Positions 52,145-61,421 of a stretch of DNA of 64,000 bases are shown piece after piece. The DNA is taken from NCBI GenBank assembly GCA_963780865.1, contig CAWADT010000006.1:62001-126000 (forward strand), written 5' to 3'. Origin of the DNA: FEN-1073 sp963780865. Lineage in GTDB: Bacteria; Chloroflexota; Anaerolineae; Anaerolineales; RBG-16-64-43. The translations under genes were made by a program, and so were the position numbers. Under the pieces are notes generated by a model. The model was given only the letters and a program-made list of their open reading frames with translations, made no database searches and had not been told where the DNA came from. Numbering within the stretch: position 1 is the first letter of the stretch; each line of letters starts with the position of its first letter.

Positions 52145-52996
52145 TCACTTCCCCTTGAGCAGCTGATTCGCGATCGCGTCCAGCTCCTCGTCGGAATAAT
52201 AATAGAGCAGCACCAGCCCGCCGCGCTTGCCGCGCTTGATGGTGACGCGCGTGCCCAGCGCTTCCTCGAAGCGTTTCTCGAGCGCGCGCAGGTCCGCGGG
52301 GAGTCGCGGCGGCGCCGGCCTGGACGCGCGCTTGCCCGTCAATTTTCGCGCCAGTTCTTCCGTCTGGCGCACGCTGAGGCCGTGCTTAAGGACCGTATCC
52401 ACCGCTGCCAGTTGCGCCTGCACGGTCGGCAGCGCCAGCAGGGCGCGCGCGTGCCCTTCCGAAATTTGGCCGCTCGAGAGCGCCTGACGCACGCGTTCGG
52501 GGAGTTTGAGCAGGCGCAGCGTGTTGGTCACCGACACGCGGCTCTTCCCCACCCGGCGGGAGACGTCCTCGTGGGAAAGACCGAACTCTTCGTGCAGATG
52601 CCGGTAAGCTTCGGCGGTTTCGAGCGGGGCGAGATCCTCGCGCTGCAGGTTTTCGATCAGCGCCAGCTCCAGCCGCTGCTGGTCGGAGGCGTCGCGCACC
52701 AGCACCGGCACTCGCTCGAGTCCGGCCAGCTTCGACGCCTCCAGACGGCGTTCGCCGGCGATCAGCGTGTATTCCTCGGAATCCGGCCCGCGGGTGACGA
52801 TCAGCGGCTGCAGCACGCCGTGCTCGCGGATCGAGGCGGCCAGTTCCTCGAGTTCCGTATGGCCGATCTCCGCCCGCGGTTGGCGCGGGTTGCGCCGAAT
52901 CTTTCCCACCGGCACCAGCATCGAATCGGCGGAAGTGGTTTCCACCGGCAGCAAGGCATCCAATCCGCGTCCCAGTCCGTGTTTTTTCGCGCTCAT
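52145..52996 (-). CDS. parB: Chromosome-partitioning protein ParB
   Basis: 283 residues. GLGRGLDALLP start, the CTP/parS-binding NRRQPR-type segment IRRNPRQPRAEI, YTLIAGERRLEASKLAG, ALIENLQREDLAPLETAEAY, and a helix-turn-helix (LSHEDVSRRVGKSRVSVTNTL). Loads at parS and partners ParA. ATG 52996 has AAGGGTGAG upstream and lies four bases after the parA stop. I found no parS-like 16-base palindrome in the window. Confidence 0.95.
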   Translation of the reverse strand: MSAKKHGLGRGLDALLPVETTSADSMLVPVGKIRRNPRQPRAEIGHTELEELAASIREHGVLQPLIVTRGPDSEEYTLIAGERRLEASKLAGLERVPVLVRDASDQQRLELALIENLQREDLAPLETAEAYRHLHEEFGLSHEDVSRRVGKSRVSVTNTLRLLKLPERVRQALSSGQISEGHARALLALPTVQAQLAAVDTVLKHGLSVRQTEELARKLTGKRASRPAPPRLPADLRALEKRFEEALGTRVTIKRGKRGGLVLLYYYSDEELDAIANQLLKGK

Positions 52997-53000
52997 CGTC

Positions 53001-53339
53001 TCACCCTTTGGCCCGGATGCGGGCCCCGTCGGATCGCAGGATCTCCTCGGCCAGTTCGCGGTAGGCAATCGCCCCCATCGACGCCGGGGCATACACGGAA
53101 ATCGGGATCCCGTGCGAGGGCGCTTCCGCCAGGCGGATGCTGCGCGGGATCACGCTGGAGAATAGTTTACCGGGGAAATGCCGTCGCACTTCCTCAATCA
53201 CCTGGGTCGAAAGATTCGCCCGGCCGTCGAACATGGTCATGGCCACACCGCGGATTTCCAGCTTCGGGTTAAAGAGGAACGCATGCGGCCGATGGTTTGC
53301 GTCAGCTGGCTGAGGCCCTCCAGCGCCAGATATTCGCAC
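53001..53339 (-). pseudogene. C-terminal half of ParA, out of frame
   Basis: From about 53275 down, this frame continues ParA: FNPKLEIRGVAMTMFDGRAN, VIEEVRRHFPGKLFSSVIP, SIRLAEAPSHGIPISVY and YRELAEEIL. The part above is a shadow. One missing base near 53270-53290 separates it from the N-terminal half. Confidence 0.8.
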
Positions 53340-53788
53340 TGCACCGGAATGATCGCGCCGCCGTCGGCGGCCACCAGCGCGTTGAGCGTGAGGATTCCCA
53401 GGGAAGGCGGAGAATCCACCAGGATGTAATCGTACGAGGGGAGAATATCCTTGAGCGCGTTGCGCAGCCGGAATTCGCGGCCTTCCTCGTCGATCAGTTC
53501 CACCTCCGCGCCGGTGAGGTTGGGTGACGAAGGCAGCAGGCTGAGCCCGAGCTGCTCGTTTTGAAGAATGGCCGCCACGATCGTCTCGGAACCGATCATC
53601 ACCTCGTACGCGCCGCGATGGACCTCGCGTTTGTCCACCCCCAGGCAGGAGGTGGCGTTGGCCTGCGGGTCGAGGTCCACCATGAGCACTCGCTGGCCCA
53701 AATCGGCGAAGTTGGCCGCCAGGCTGATGGTGGTGGTGGTCTTGCCCACACCGCCTTTCTGATTGACGAACGCATACACTCTGGTCAC
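53237..53788 (-). CDS. parA: Chromosome-partitioning ATPase ParA (Soj), frameshifted
   Basis: N-terminal part of a ParA/MinD-like ATPase: deviant Walker A VNQKGGVGKTTTTISLAANF, VLMVDLDPQANATSCLG, the Walker B region YDYILVDSPPSLGILTLNAL and IIPVQCEYLALEGLSQL. After GRMRS the frame is lost; the end is in the 53001 frame. The whole span 53001-53788 is 3n-1 long, and with one base added gives a normal 262-residue Soj. GTG 53788 overlaps the PfkB stop. Since parB is intact, a sequencing indel is likely. Confidence 0.9.
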   Translation of the reverse strand: MTRVYAFVNQKGGVGKTTTTISLAANFADLGQRVLMVDLDPQANATSCLGVDKREVHRGAYEVMIGSETIVAAILQNEQLGLSLLPSSPNLTGAEVELIDEEGREFRLRNALKDILPSYDYILVDSPPSLGILTLNALVAADGGAIIPVQCEYLALEGLSQLTQTIGRMRSSLTRSWKSAVWP

Positions 53789-54639
53789 GGAGATTCCCCC
53801 GCCCGTTTATAGTCCAGGATTTCTTCGCGCGTTGGCACGCCGTCGAGCCCGGTCCGGGTGACGGAAGTGGAAGCGAGGACCGTGGCCATGCGCGCCGCTT
53901 CCCAGGCGTTCCCGGTTTCTTTTAAGCGCAGGAAAAAAACCGCCGCGAAAATATCGCCGGCTCCCGTCGGATCGATCTCCGGCTGGGTCGGCGCCCGGAA
54001 GATCTGCACCTCGCCCTTCCAAAAAACCCGGCAGCCTTGCGCCCCATCGGTAACGGCGCACACCCGGCACATCCGCGCCAATCGTTCGGCTTCCGCCCCG
54101 TCGCCGTCGACGTCATCCACGCTGACTACCGCCGCATCCGCCCCGCGCGCCGCAAGTTCCGCTTCCGGCCCGGCGGCGTGGCGCACTTTTCCGTCGGCAT
54201 CTACTGCACGCATCCATCCCTGCAGCGTCACGCAGCGCAACGAATGCGGGAACAGATCGAGCAATCCGGGTTTGACCTCGCCGGCGACGGGCGCCAGGTG
54301 GACGATGGAGGACGTTAACCAAGCTTTGGGGATGTGCACCGGGCCGAGGCTTTCCGCCACCGAACGGATCCATTGTTCCCGTACTCCGTCATGGTAGCGG
54401 TTCTCGAAAATCGTCTCGCGGCCGGAGAGCACCTTCTGGATTAGCATTCCGTCGAGGGCGGAGAGGTTGCATCCCGGCGAACAGGAAGTCACCAGCGCCG
54501 TCTTCGCCCCCCAAGCCAGCGCCGTGAGTCCGGCGTACGCAGCCGTTCCTCCCCGCCGCTCGCCCCCGGGGACGATGTCTCGTGTGACGTGGCCGATGAT
54601 TAAGTATTCGGGCGCGCGGTCCTCGGTGGTGGATGGCAC
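53785..54639 (-). CDS. PfkB-family sugar/nucleoside kinase
   Basis: 284 residues from GTG 54639. Ribokinase-type fold: YLIIGHVTRDIVPGG, GGTAAYAGLTALAWGAKTAL, CAVTDGAQGCRVF, and the catalytic Asp in IDPTGAGDIFAAVFFLRL. Substrate unknown. TATAAT (54652-54647) ends seven bases upstream of the GTG, suggesting a leaderless start; in-frame ATG 54684 would lie upstream of the -10. parA starts within its stop codon, so the kinase and parAB form one unit. Confidence 0.85.
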   Translation of the reverse strand: MPSTTEDRAPEYLIIGHVTRDIVPGGERRGGTAAYAGLTALAWGAKTALVTSCSPGCNLSALDGMLIQKVLSGRETIFENRYHDGVREQWIRSVAESLGPVHIPKAWLTSSIVHLAPVAGEVKPGLLDLFPHSLRCVTLQGWMRAVDADGKVRHAAGPEAELAARGADAAVVSVDDVDGDGAEAERLARMCRVCAVTDGAQGCRVFWKGEVQIFRAPTQPEIDPTGAGDIFAAVFFLRLKETGNAWEAARMATVLASTSVTRTGLDGVPTREEILDYKRAGESP

Positions 54640-54732
54640 GGATGGAATTATACTATCCGCCTCGACCCTCTCCTCCAATCCCATCCCGATTTACCCGGTG
54701 AGGATTTGGGGAGAGGGCGGGAAAGAGGGGTC

Positions 54733-55578
54733 ATGCCCGAACTGCCCGAAGTGGAGACCATTGCGCGCAAGCTGCGCGAAGGATGCGGCGGGGAACCCTC
54801 GATCCTCGGGCGCGAGATTCGCTCGGTGGAGATCCGCCACCCCAAGCCGATCGCATTCCCAACCGCGAAGATTGCGCGCCAACAGTTGCGCGGCCAGGTG
54901 TTTGAGGAAATTTCGCGGCGGGGGAAATTTCTCGTCTGCCGCCTCTCGCGCGGATATTTGCTCATCCACCTGCGGATGAGCGGAGATTTACGGGTTCTGC
55001 CCGCCGGAAAGCCGCCGCGAAAGCACGATCACGTGATTTGGCACCTTTCCGGCGATGCGGACCTGCGGTTCCACGATCCGCGCCGATTCGGCCGGATCTG
55101 GCTGGTGGATTCCCCGCGCGAGGTGTTGGGGGCGCTGGGGCCGGAGCCGCTCGCGCCGGAATTTACCGCGGCCCGGCTGGGGGAGATGCTGCGCGGACGA
55201 AAACGGCTGCTCAAGCCGCTGCTGCTGGACCAGACATTTTTGGCGGGGCTGGGAAATATTTATACCGACGAAGCGCTGAATCGTGCGCGGTTGAATCCGC
55301 TGCGCCGCAGCGATTCGCTCCGCAAGGATGAAATCGCGCGGCTGTGGCATGGGATTCGCGCCGCGCTAAAGGTCGGGATCGCGCAGGATGGGGCCAGCAT
55401 CGACTGGGTCTACCGCGGCGGAAATTCCCAGAATCACTTCCGGGTCTACGACCGCGAGGGCCGGCCCTGCCAACGGTGCGGCGCGCGGATCCGGCATACC
55501 GTCGTCGGGCAGCGGTCGACATACTACTGCCCGAAGTGCCAACCCCCAGGGCGAAGCCGTATCCAAAAATCGGATTAA
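54733..55578 (+). CDS. mutM: Formamidopyrimidine-DNA glycosylase
   Basis: 281 residues. Excises oxidised purines and nicks the abasic site. The catalytic N-terminus PELPEVET (Pro2, Glu3) fixes the start at ATG 54733. Also seen are FHDPRRFGRIWL, the helix-two-turn-helix LAGLGNIYTDEALNRA, and a C-terminal zinc finger CQRCG ... YYCPKCQ. Alone on the plus strand, divergent from the PfkB gene. Confidence 0.95.
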   Translation: MPELPEVETIARKLREGCGGEPSILGREIRSVEIRHPKPIAFPTAKIARQQLRGQVFEEISRRGKFLVCRLSRGYLLIHLRMSGDLRVLPAGKPPRKHDHVIWHLSGDADLRFHDPRRFGRIWLVDSPREVLGALGPEPLAPEFTAARLGEMLRGRKRLLKPLLLDQTFLAGLGNIYTDEALNRARLNPLRRSDSLRKDEIARLWHGIRAALKVGIAQDGASIDWVYRGGNSQNHFRVYDREGRPCQRCGARIRHTVVGQRSTYYCPKCQPPGRSRIQKSD

Positions 55579-55599
55579 GAATGCAATATAATGAATGAC

Positions 55600-55745
55600 C
55601 GCGCGGCATGCCCCGCATTCTTCGATTAATAAAGCGGAATGCGGGGCAAGCCCCGCTTTCTACAAAAAGTTCTAAGGAAGAAAGCGGGGCAAGCTGCGGG
55701 GTATTCATCATCCCGCGAGAGCGGGAGAAAAATGCAAAAGCGGCC
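55600..55745. repeat. Short inverted/direct repeat block with GCGGGGCAAGC modules
   Basis: Modules GCGGCATGCCCCGCATTC, AATGCGGGGCAAGCCCCGCT and GAAAGCGGGGCAAGC alternate in both orientations between fpg and the next gene, forming several hairpins. Non-coding; no transposase remnant seen. Confidence 0.45.
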
Positions 55746-55813
55746 GCCTGAGCGCAAGGCAAGCAGGCGATCGGCATCAGCGACCGCGATCTTTTACGAT
55801 AGGGAGAGCAACC

Positions 55814-56359
55814 ATGATGCGAAACATGAGATTCCAAAACCGGCCCCTGAATCCCGTCAACATGGCGCTCCTGATCCAGGCCAATCGCGCGATGGCCGGC
55901 GGAAAGCCGGCCGAAGCGGCTCCGCTGTTTGCGCAACTCGCCCAGCGCATGGAAGCCAACCAGCATCCCCGCCGCGCGGGGATTTTCCACGCGATGGCGG
56001 CCAATGCGTCGGCCGACGGCAATTCCGAGCAGGGCGCGATGGAGCACGCGCGCGCCGCGCTTCAAGCTTTTCTGCAAAATCAGATGAATCAGAGGGCGTC
56101 GATGTTTTTCACAAACATCACACGGAAAATGAACGAGCGCGGCATGAAGGGGTCCGCCGATCAATTGGAAAAAGAATTCGGCGGCCAGGTGAAGAAGTTG
56201 CCGGCGGGTCCGGCGGCCGGCGCGGCGCAGCATCACGGCGTATTGCCGACGAACTGCACAAAATGCGGCGCGCCGATCCACGGCAACGAAGCCAATTGGG
56301 TGGATGACAATACGATTGAGTGCGAATACTGCGGCGTGCTTATCCGGTCAGGACAATAA
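55814..56359 (+). CDS. Helical-repeat protein with C-terminal zinc ribbon
   Basis: 181 residues, ATG 55814 with GGGAGAG upstream. Residues about 15-120 are helical, TPR-like pairs (LLIQANRAMAGGKPAEAAPLF, HPRRAGIFHAMAANASADG), then a His/Pro/Ala linker and a zinc ribbon CTKCGAPI ... CEYCGVLI. No family recognised; such proteins are typical small cytoplasmic adaptors. It stands alone on the plus strand. Confidence 0.65.
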   Translation: MMRNMRFQNRPLNPVNMALLIQANRAMAGGKPAEAAPLFAQLAQRMEANQHPRRAGIFHAMAANASADGNSEQGAMEHARAALQAFLQNQMNQRASMFFTNITRKMNERGMKGSADQLEKEFGGQVKKLPAGPAAGAAQHHGVLPTNCTKCGAPIHGNEANWVDDNTIECEYCGVLIRSGQ

Positions 56360-56688
56360 CAAATATTTGAGCCAACCGTCTTCGGATGGCCGGTAGCCCG
56401 CTTCCTCCGCCTCCTTCCGGAGAAGAAAGACGGAGCGATCGGTGAAAAGGATTCGGGTTTGCGCCGACGCCGTGTTTGAAGAACTCAGATAATTCGAATC
56501 CGGTGCAACGAGGAATACTCCCGGCCGCGTATTCCCTGAGAGGAAGCTTCCAGAGGGAATTTCAGATTTTCCGGTGCGCAAAAGCCCCCCTATTTTCTTC
56601 CGCGTCTTCCGTGTACTGTTTTTCAATGATGACATTCCCCGGCGTCGATTGCGCGCTGGATGGAAAAATTCGAAATGGGATTAACCGC

Positions 56689-57459
56689 GTGAAACGCTTA
56701 TGGATATTTCTCCTGGGAATGGGTATGAGTGCCTGCTCCGCAACGCCGCGTTGCAGCGATCATCCGTCTGAGGAATGCACGCGGATCTTGTTTATTGGGA
56801 ACAGTTATACCTTCGAGAACGACCTGCCGGGAATGTTCGCCGAGTTGGCAAGCTCTGGCCATCACTTTATGGAAACCCGAACATTGGCTCAGGGCGGGTG
56901 GACGCTCGCGGATCATGTGAACGATAAAAACACCCTGCCGGCCATTCAATCCGAAAGATGGGATTACGTGGTCTTGCAGGAACAAAGCGAAATACCCGCC
57001 TTCGAACAATCCCGCACGGCAAGCATGTACCCGGCGGCGAGAACCCTGGTTCGGATGATCGAGCAAAACGGGGAGAATCCTATTTTTTTCATGACCTGGG
57101 CGTATCGGGACGGGGACAAGGCGTACGGCTACAACGATTACGACAGCATGCAAAATCAAATCGTCGTCGGTTATCTGTCGATTGTGCGCGAACTGGGGGT
57201 TCCGATGGCGCCGGCGGGGTATGCCTGGTGGTGGATAAGGAAACAGGCTCCGGAAATCGATCTGTGGCAATCGGACGGGAGCCATCCGAATCCGAATGGC
57301 ACGTATCTGGCGGCCTGCGTTTTCTATGCGACCATATTCCGGGAAAGCCCGGAAGGGCTTGGCTACACCGCGCGAATACCTGTAAAAAACGCGCAGGCGC
57401 TGCAATCCGCCGCAGCGCGCGTGGTACTGGATGATCCGAAGGAATGGAATCTTCAATAA
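56689..57459 (+). CDS. SGNH-hydrolase-like lipoprotein
   Basis: 256 residues from GTG 56689, giving an ideal lipoprotein signal (LWIFLLGMGMSAC). The SGNH fold is indicated by ILFIGNSYTFENDLP (block I with the nucleophile Ser), a central GG (AQGGWTLADH), and the Asp-x-x-His block SDGSHPNPNGTYLAA. Likely an esterase or deacetylase acting outside the membrane; substrate unknown. The frame extends to 56476 but that part is not protein-like. The start has only a weak ribosome-binding site. Confidence 0.75.
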   Translation: MKRLWIFLLGMGMSACSATPRCSDHPSEECTRILFIGNSYTFENDLPGMFAELASSGHHFMETRTLAQGGWTLADHVNDKNTLPAIQSERWDYVVLQEQSEIPAFEQSRTASMYPAARTLVRMIEQNGENPIFFMTWAYRDGDKAYGYNDYDSMQNQIVVGYLSIVRELGVPMAPAGYAWWWIRKQAPEIDLWQSDGSHPNPNGTYLAACVFYATIFRESPEGLGYTARIPVKNAQALQSAAARVVLDDPKEWNLQ

Positions 57460-57898
57460 TCGCGTAAAGGGAAAAAAGTAGACCGTGATCTCCGAATTTG
57501 CCGGTTGTTCCAAGCATGAAGATTAATGGCGTTTACAAAGTTATGTCAAAATTATCAAAAATATATTGAATGACATCTACTCCAATCTACGTAAGCACTG
57601 AAAATATTTTCATCACAATGTAAACGTCTGGAGCGGTGGAAATGCCGTCGATCCTCATCTCCGGTTAATGAACGATCGCGCGAGCGGCCGCGCAGCATCA
57701 CGGCCCACAATTCTCAAAAAAATGCGGAGCATAGGGCGGGTTTCTTCATCCTGCGAAAGCGGAACAAAGAAATGCGCTAATCTCCTTTTACGTTTCTCTG
57801 ACATATTCGTTCTACAGTAAAAGTAAATTGCTATCAGGTGAAAAGAAACATCTTTCCGGAAAATTTTGGCTGGAAAGTGGCAAGGATAGGAGGGCCCG
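57460..57898. other. Gap without recognisable gene
   Basis: Partly AT-rich sequence (around 57530-57620) with no coding frame I can support. GATAGGAGGGCCCG just before 57899 is the ribosome-binding site of the next gene. Confidence 0.5.
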
Positions 57899-58381
57899 AT
57901 GAAAACAAGAAGCTTCGTTCCCGTATTCATGATTGTCATGACTTTTGTGCTGGTCAGTTGCGGCGCTGCGGCAACTCCCGTTTCCACACCCACCCCATTA
58001 GCACCGTCGCAGACGCCAACTCCAACGCCCCTCCCTGAAGTCACCGTCACACCTACGCCGACGCCTCCACTTGGATCCACCGAAGTTTTGCCGCCGGCGC
58101 CTACCAACACTCCAATACCCCCTGCGGTAACAACGGTGGATGTGACTATCATTAATTTTGCTTTTGATCCAGCCGCCATCACGATCAAAGCGGGTACAAC
58201 GGTTCGTTGGATTAATCAGGACAGCGCCAGTCACACCGTGACCAGCGACACCGGCTTGTGGGATTCCGGCAATGTGGCGCAAGGCGCCAGCTTCAGCCGG
58301 GTATTCGACACCGTGGGCACGTTTGCCTATCATTGCGGAATCCATCCTTCAATGAAAGGAACGATCACCGTTACCTCTTGA
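57899..58381 (+). CDS. Cupredoxin (plastocyanin-like) lipoprotein
   Basis: 160 residues. Lipoprotein signal MIVMTFVLVSCG, a Thr/Pro-rich linker (about 25-80), then a plastocyanin/azurin-like domain: IINFAFDPAAITIKAGTTV, the first copper His in SASHTVTSD, and Cys, His, Met ligands in YHCGIHPSMKG. A small surface-tethered electron carrier. AGGAGG precedes ATG 57899. A terminator follows at 58452. Confidence 0.88.
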   Translation: MKTRSFVPVFMIVMTFVLVSCGAAATPVSTPTPLAPSQTPTPTPLPEVTVTPTPTPPLGSTEVLPPAPTNTPIPPAVTTVDVTIINFAFDPAAITIKAGTTVRWINQDSASHTVTSDTGLWDSGNVAQGASFSRVFDTVGTFAYHCGIHPSMKGTITVTS

Positions 58382-58451
58382 GATCCAAGGCGGGTGACGC
58401 CGCTGTAAGAGCTATGTCTCCGGAGGTGAGCCGCAAATATTCCGGGAATTT

Positions 58452-58490
58452 TCGGCGGGAAGGAAAATCCTTCCCGCCGATTATTTTTCA
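58452..58490 (+). terminator. Intrinsic terminator after cupredoxin gene
   Basis: TCGGCGGGAAGGA (58452-58464) pairs perfectly with TCCTTCCCGCCGA (58468-58480), loop AAA, followed by TTATTTTTC. Confidence 0.75.
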
Positions 58491-59190
58491 ATGCCTTTGG
58501 GGTTCCCTGCGCGGACAAGTTTGCCGGGCGGGTTAGGGGACGAGTGCTCCGAACTCGCAAACGCCTGCGCAAAAAACGAGGGGGAAGCCGCTCGGCTACC
58601 CGTCCTAGCTCCCGCAGTGTTTGAGATTGGGATAAAGCCGGGGTGTAGGGTGGATTTATTTTATCCGCGCGAAGCGGGGACCAGCGCCTGCTCTCGCGCG
58701 CGTCGTCGCGCAGCGATGTGCGCGAGGGAAGCACTGATGGAAATCGTTGGAGGCGGGGTCAACGACGGACGGACTTTTTCGAAGGTTTCGAATTGTTATT
58801 TCTACTTGGGTTAAGGCGAAATCAATCATTAGAATAATGGTTATTTTTATCGCGGGTCCCCGGTGCGGAGTGATTGTCGAGCAGAAACCGCGAAAGCGCA
58901 AATTCCGAACGCCCAAGAAAATGAAGGCCATCGAATGGATTTTGGGAGAAATTCTTCATCTCCCAGTCCGGTAACTTTTCGGTGCTCTCCGTGATTATTT
59001 CCGGGATTTCTGAATCCGGACTGGTAGAAATATTCTTCGGATTAGCGAATCCGATTTCCAACCGGCGCACGGGCTCAGAAGATGGTTCAACGTTCCGATC
59101 AACGACGATGGAAAAAAAAGAAAGTAGGATTGTTGATGATATAATCTTCAGACCGCTTTCCGCATTCATTCCTTCATGGATGGTTCGCAA
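58491..59190. other. Gap without convincing gene
   Basis: Several short frames exist on both strands but none has a ribosome-binding site with protein-like composition. Contains GC-rich decayed sequence (58500-58760) and a more AT-rich part to 59190. Confidence 0.45.
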
Positions 59191-59892
59191 ATGAAAAGGG
59201 CAATCTCGCGCCCCGTCGCCACACTGACAATAATTGTCCTGGCTCTCCTTTTACTCTGCGTCGGCGGATATATCGCCGTGGACATCCGGCCTTCCATCGG
59301 CGCGCAGGGAGCAGATTTGCTGCGCAGCGTATTCGGAGCCGAGGTGGTTGCAAGGCTGGAGGGAGCGGTTTTTCAGGTCCAGGATACCGTTCACCATTGG
59401 GAATACGGCTTGGGCGTAAGGCCCGCCGCGCCCTGGAGCGTTGTGTCGATAAGCCTTCCTTCGCCGTCTGCCGGACCTGCTTCCACTACTCCAACCGTCC
59501 CTTCCTTCTCCCCCTCCGCCACTCCGGAATTAACTACGGCCGAACCGACCGGCGAACCCTCACCCACCCTTACTCCTGCTCCCGTCCGCTGGCCTCCGCG
59601 CCTATCCCGGCCATCGGCGCGTTGCCGGGCGAAGGGAAGTGGGCTCCGTATTTCACCGACTCGCAAGGGCGCATGGTTGGGTACCGGACGTTTGTCCAAC
59701 CGGATCCCACTCGGGCCTATACGGTCGTGGCCATCGTTGCCATCGATCTTGCCCAGACGCGGCTGCACTACATGTTGGGTTTTACTGAACCCATTTCGGG
59801 GGTGCCCATTGACCGGACTGGAATTATTCCAGCGGAAGATAGAAAGCCGGGGATTTTGCTCGCTGTTTTCAATGGGGGTTTTCAGACTGTGA
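59191..59892 (+). CDS. Membrane-anchored phosphodiester glycosidase, N-terminal part (frameshifted)
   Basis: ATG 59191 begins a protein with one membrane helix (LTIIVLALLLLCVGGYIAV), a short luminal segment and a Thr/Pro/Ser-rich linker (TPELTTAEPTGEPSPTLTPA). After APVRWPP, near 59590-59605, the frame becomes Arg/Pro-rich noise, while the 59397-60425 frame becomes protein-like (APIPAIGALPGEGKW). The span 59191-60425 is 3n-1 long, so one missing base explains it. ATG 59176 is a possible earlier start. Confidence 0.7.
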   Translation: MKRAISRPVATLTIIVLALLLLCVGGYIAVDIRPSIGAQGADLLRSVFGAEVVARLEGAVFQVQDTVHHWEYGLGVRPAAPWSVVSISLPSPSAGPASTTPTVPSFSPSATPELTTAEPTGEPSPTLTPAPVRWPPRLSRPSARCRAKGSGLRISPTRKGAWLGTGRLSNRIPLGPIRSWPSLPSILPRRGCTTCWVLLNPFRGCPLTGLELFQRKIESRGFCSLFSMGVFRL

Positions 59893-60425
59893 ACGGAAAT
59901 TATGGGGTGATGGTAAATGGAAAAACGCTGATGCCGATGCGCGACGGACTCGGGGCGTTGGCGATCTTTCAGGACGGCCGAGTGCAGATCGGCGTCTGGG
60001 GAACCGACTTCACCGCGTATAACGAGATCGCCGTGCTGCGTCAGAACGGGCCGATGATCATTGAGGGCGGAAAGATTAATCCACAAACAAGCGACGAATC
60101 GCCGGAATACTGGGGATACACCGTGAACGGGAAAGTCCCTACCTGGCGTTCCGCGGTCGGGCTCAGCGCCGACGGAAAGACCCTCTACTATGCTGTCGGG
60201 TCCAGTATGACCATTCCTGATGTGGCCTTGGCGCTGAAAGCGGCCAGTGTGGATTCGGCCATTCAATTGGACATCAATTACTATTGGACTCTGTTTTGCA
60301 CGATTCATTTTGACAAGAACGTCCCCACCTCGCTGCCGCTCCTGGCCGAAATGAAAGACAACACCAACCGCTATCTCCACGCCTCGGCCCGTGATTATTT
60401 CTATCTGACGACGTCCGCCCGGTAG
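59397..60425 (+). CDS. Phosphodiester glycosidase (NAGPA-like) domain, C-terminal part
   Basis: From about 59600 this frame carries an NAGPA/DUF2233-type domain: YTVVAIVAIDLAQTRLHYML, LLAVFNGGFQTVNGNYGVMV, ALAIFQDGRVQIGVWG, VLRQNGPMIIEGG, RSAVGLSADGKTLYYAVG and a late SAIQLDINYYWTLFC. The family removes or hydrolyses sugar phosphodiesters and is linked to exopolysaccharide and wall-glycan modification. The part before ~59600 is a shadow of the N-terminal piece. Orientation and linker predict an extracytoplasmic enzyme. Confidence 0.75.
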   Translation: MGIRLGRKARRALERCVDKPSFAVCRTCFHYSNRPFLLPLRHSGINYGRTDRRTLTHPYSCSRPLASAPIPAIGALPGEGKWAPYFTDSQGRMVGYRTFVQPDPTRAYTVVAIVAIDLAQTRLHYMLGFTEPISGVPIDRTGIIPAEDRKPGILLAVFNGGFQTVNGNYGVMVNGKTLMPMRDGLGALAIFQDGRVQIGVWGTDFTAYNEIAVLRQNGPMIIEGGKINPQTSDESPEYWGYTVNGKVPTWRSAVGLSADGKTLYYAVGSSMTIPDVALALKAASVDSAIQLDINYYWTLFCTIHFDKNVPTSLPLLAEMKDNTNRYLHASARDYFYLTTSAR

Positions 60426-61166
60426 GGCTTGGCCCCCGTACATCTCCTGATTTCAAATCGCGGATAGACCGCGCGTCACCGCCGCCCAATCCGGCTGGCC
60501 GAGGAATATCCCGTCCTTCGGTTGGTCCGAAGAGGGAAGAGTGGATATTCCACAAAGCGCGGAGGATCCGTTGGGCCGCCGCTTATTTTATTGGGTTACA
60601 AAACCACTGCCTTTGGCAGTAAGTAGAATGAAAAGGCTCTACCGGGAGAGTAATTCTCAGGAATTTCAATGGAATTGAACGTTCTTACCTCTCTCCGCGC
60701 AACCTCTCTCCATTAATCGATAAAGGAATTGGATTGGATCCGTACCCTCGCGATCCCATCCCTCCCCTCCTGCTCCTCCCCTCCTTTCCCGTGCTATGGG
60801 AAGGGAGGAGAGGGATCCTCAAGGCAATGGATAACGAAGGGATCGATGGGAGGGGTGAGACGGGATGGTTTTTTCGGGAAAGCAAATGGGAGCAGAGGAT
60901 AGCCGCAATTGACCTCAACAAGGAGATGGCATGAGCGCACCTTCCAGGTACGGCATTTCAAAGCCACCGCCTATTGCGGTGGTAATTGATTTCGGGATAC
61001 GTCTCTGACAGATAGAAAAGTTCTATATCGGGGAGTACTGCCAACGTTGACGATGCCAGTCTTCAATTAATTATTCCACCGATTCGTGAAGAGCGGAGCG
61101 AGAGCGACCATCGCGAAGAAGAATATTCTGGTATTCCATTCTTTATTATCGAAGCAAGATTGCTCT
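60426..61166. other. Non-coding stretch with hairpin modules
   Basis: No gene seen. Two related hairpin modules, CCACTGCCTTTGGCAGT near 60601 and CCACCGCCTATTGCGGTGG near 60964, resemble the subterminal hairpins of IS200/IS605-type elements, but no transposase is present. A degenerate pyrimidine/purine palindrome lies at 60773-60814. Confidence 0.45.
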
Positions 61167-61358
61167 AGCAGGGTGTTGAAAAAAGGAAAAAAGGTGGTCG
61201 AGTAGCGGATTTTGCGTATCCCCGGCCCGACCCGCCGGGGCGGGCGAGACCACCGAAAAATGGCGGGGTCTCGATACGCCCACAGAAAACGCGGGCTACC
61301 CCGGCCCGCCCGGTGGGCTTGCCGGGGCGGGCTCGACCGGCTTTTTCAATACCCTGCC
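61167..61358. repeat. MITE-like element, second copy of the GCAGG-TGTTGAAAAA family
   Basis: Left end AGCAGGGTGTTGAAAAAA (61167-61184) and right end, inverted, GGCAGGGTATTGAAAAAG (61341-61358). The interior is GC-rich and palindromic (CCCCGGCCCGCCCGGTGG ... GGCTTGCCGGGG), and shares its core with 22455-22487. No coding capacity. Confidence 0.6.
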
Positions 61359-61421
61359 AGATCCCTTCGGGCGTCGGCCGGAGAGGCGGTCCAGAAATCT
61401 GCTTGGAAAACGTTTGGAATA

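Noticed and set aside
58491..58974. Short plus-strand frames in the gap after the cupredoxin gene
   Set aside because: No start signals and poor composition.
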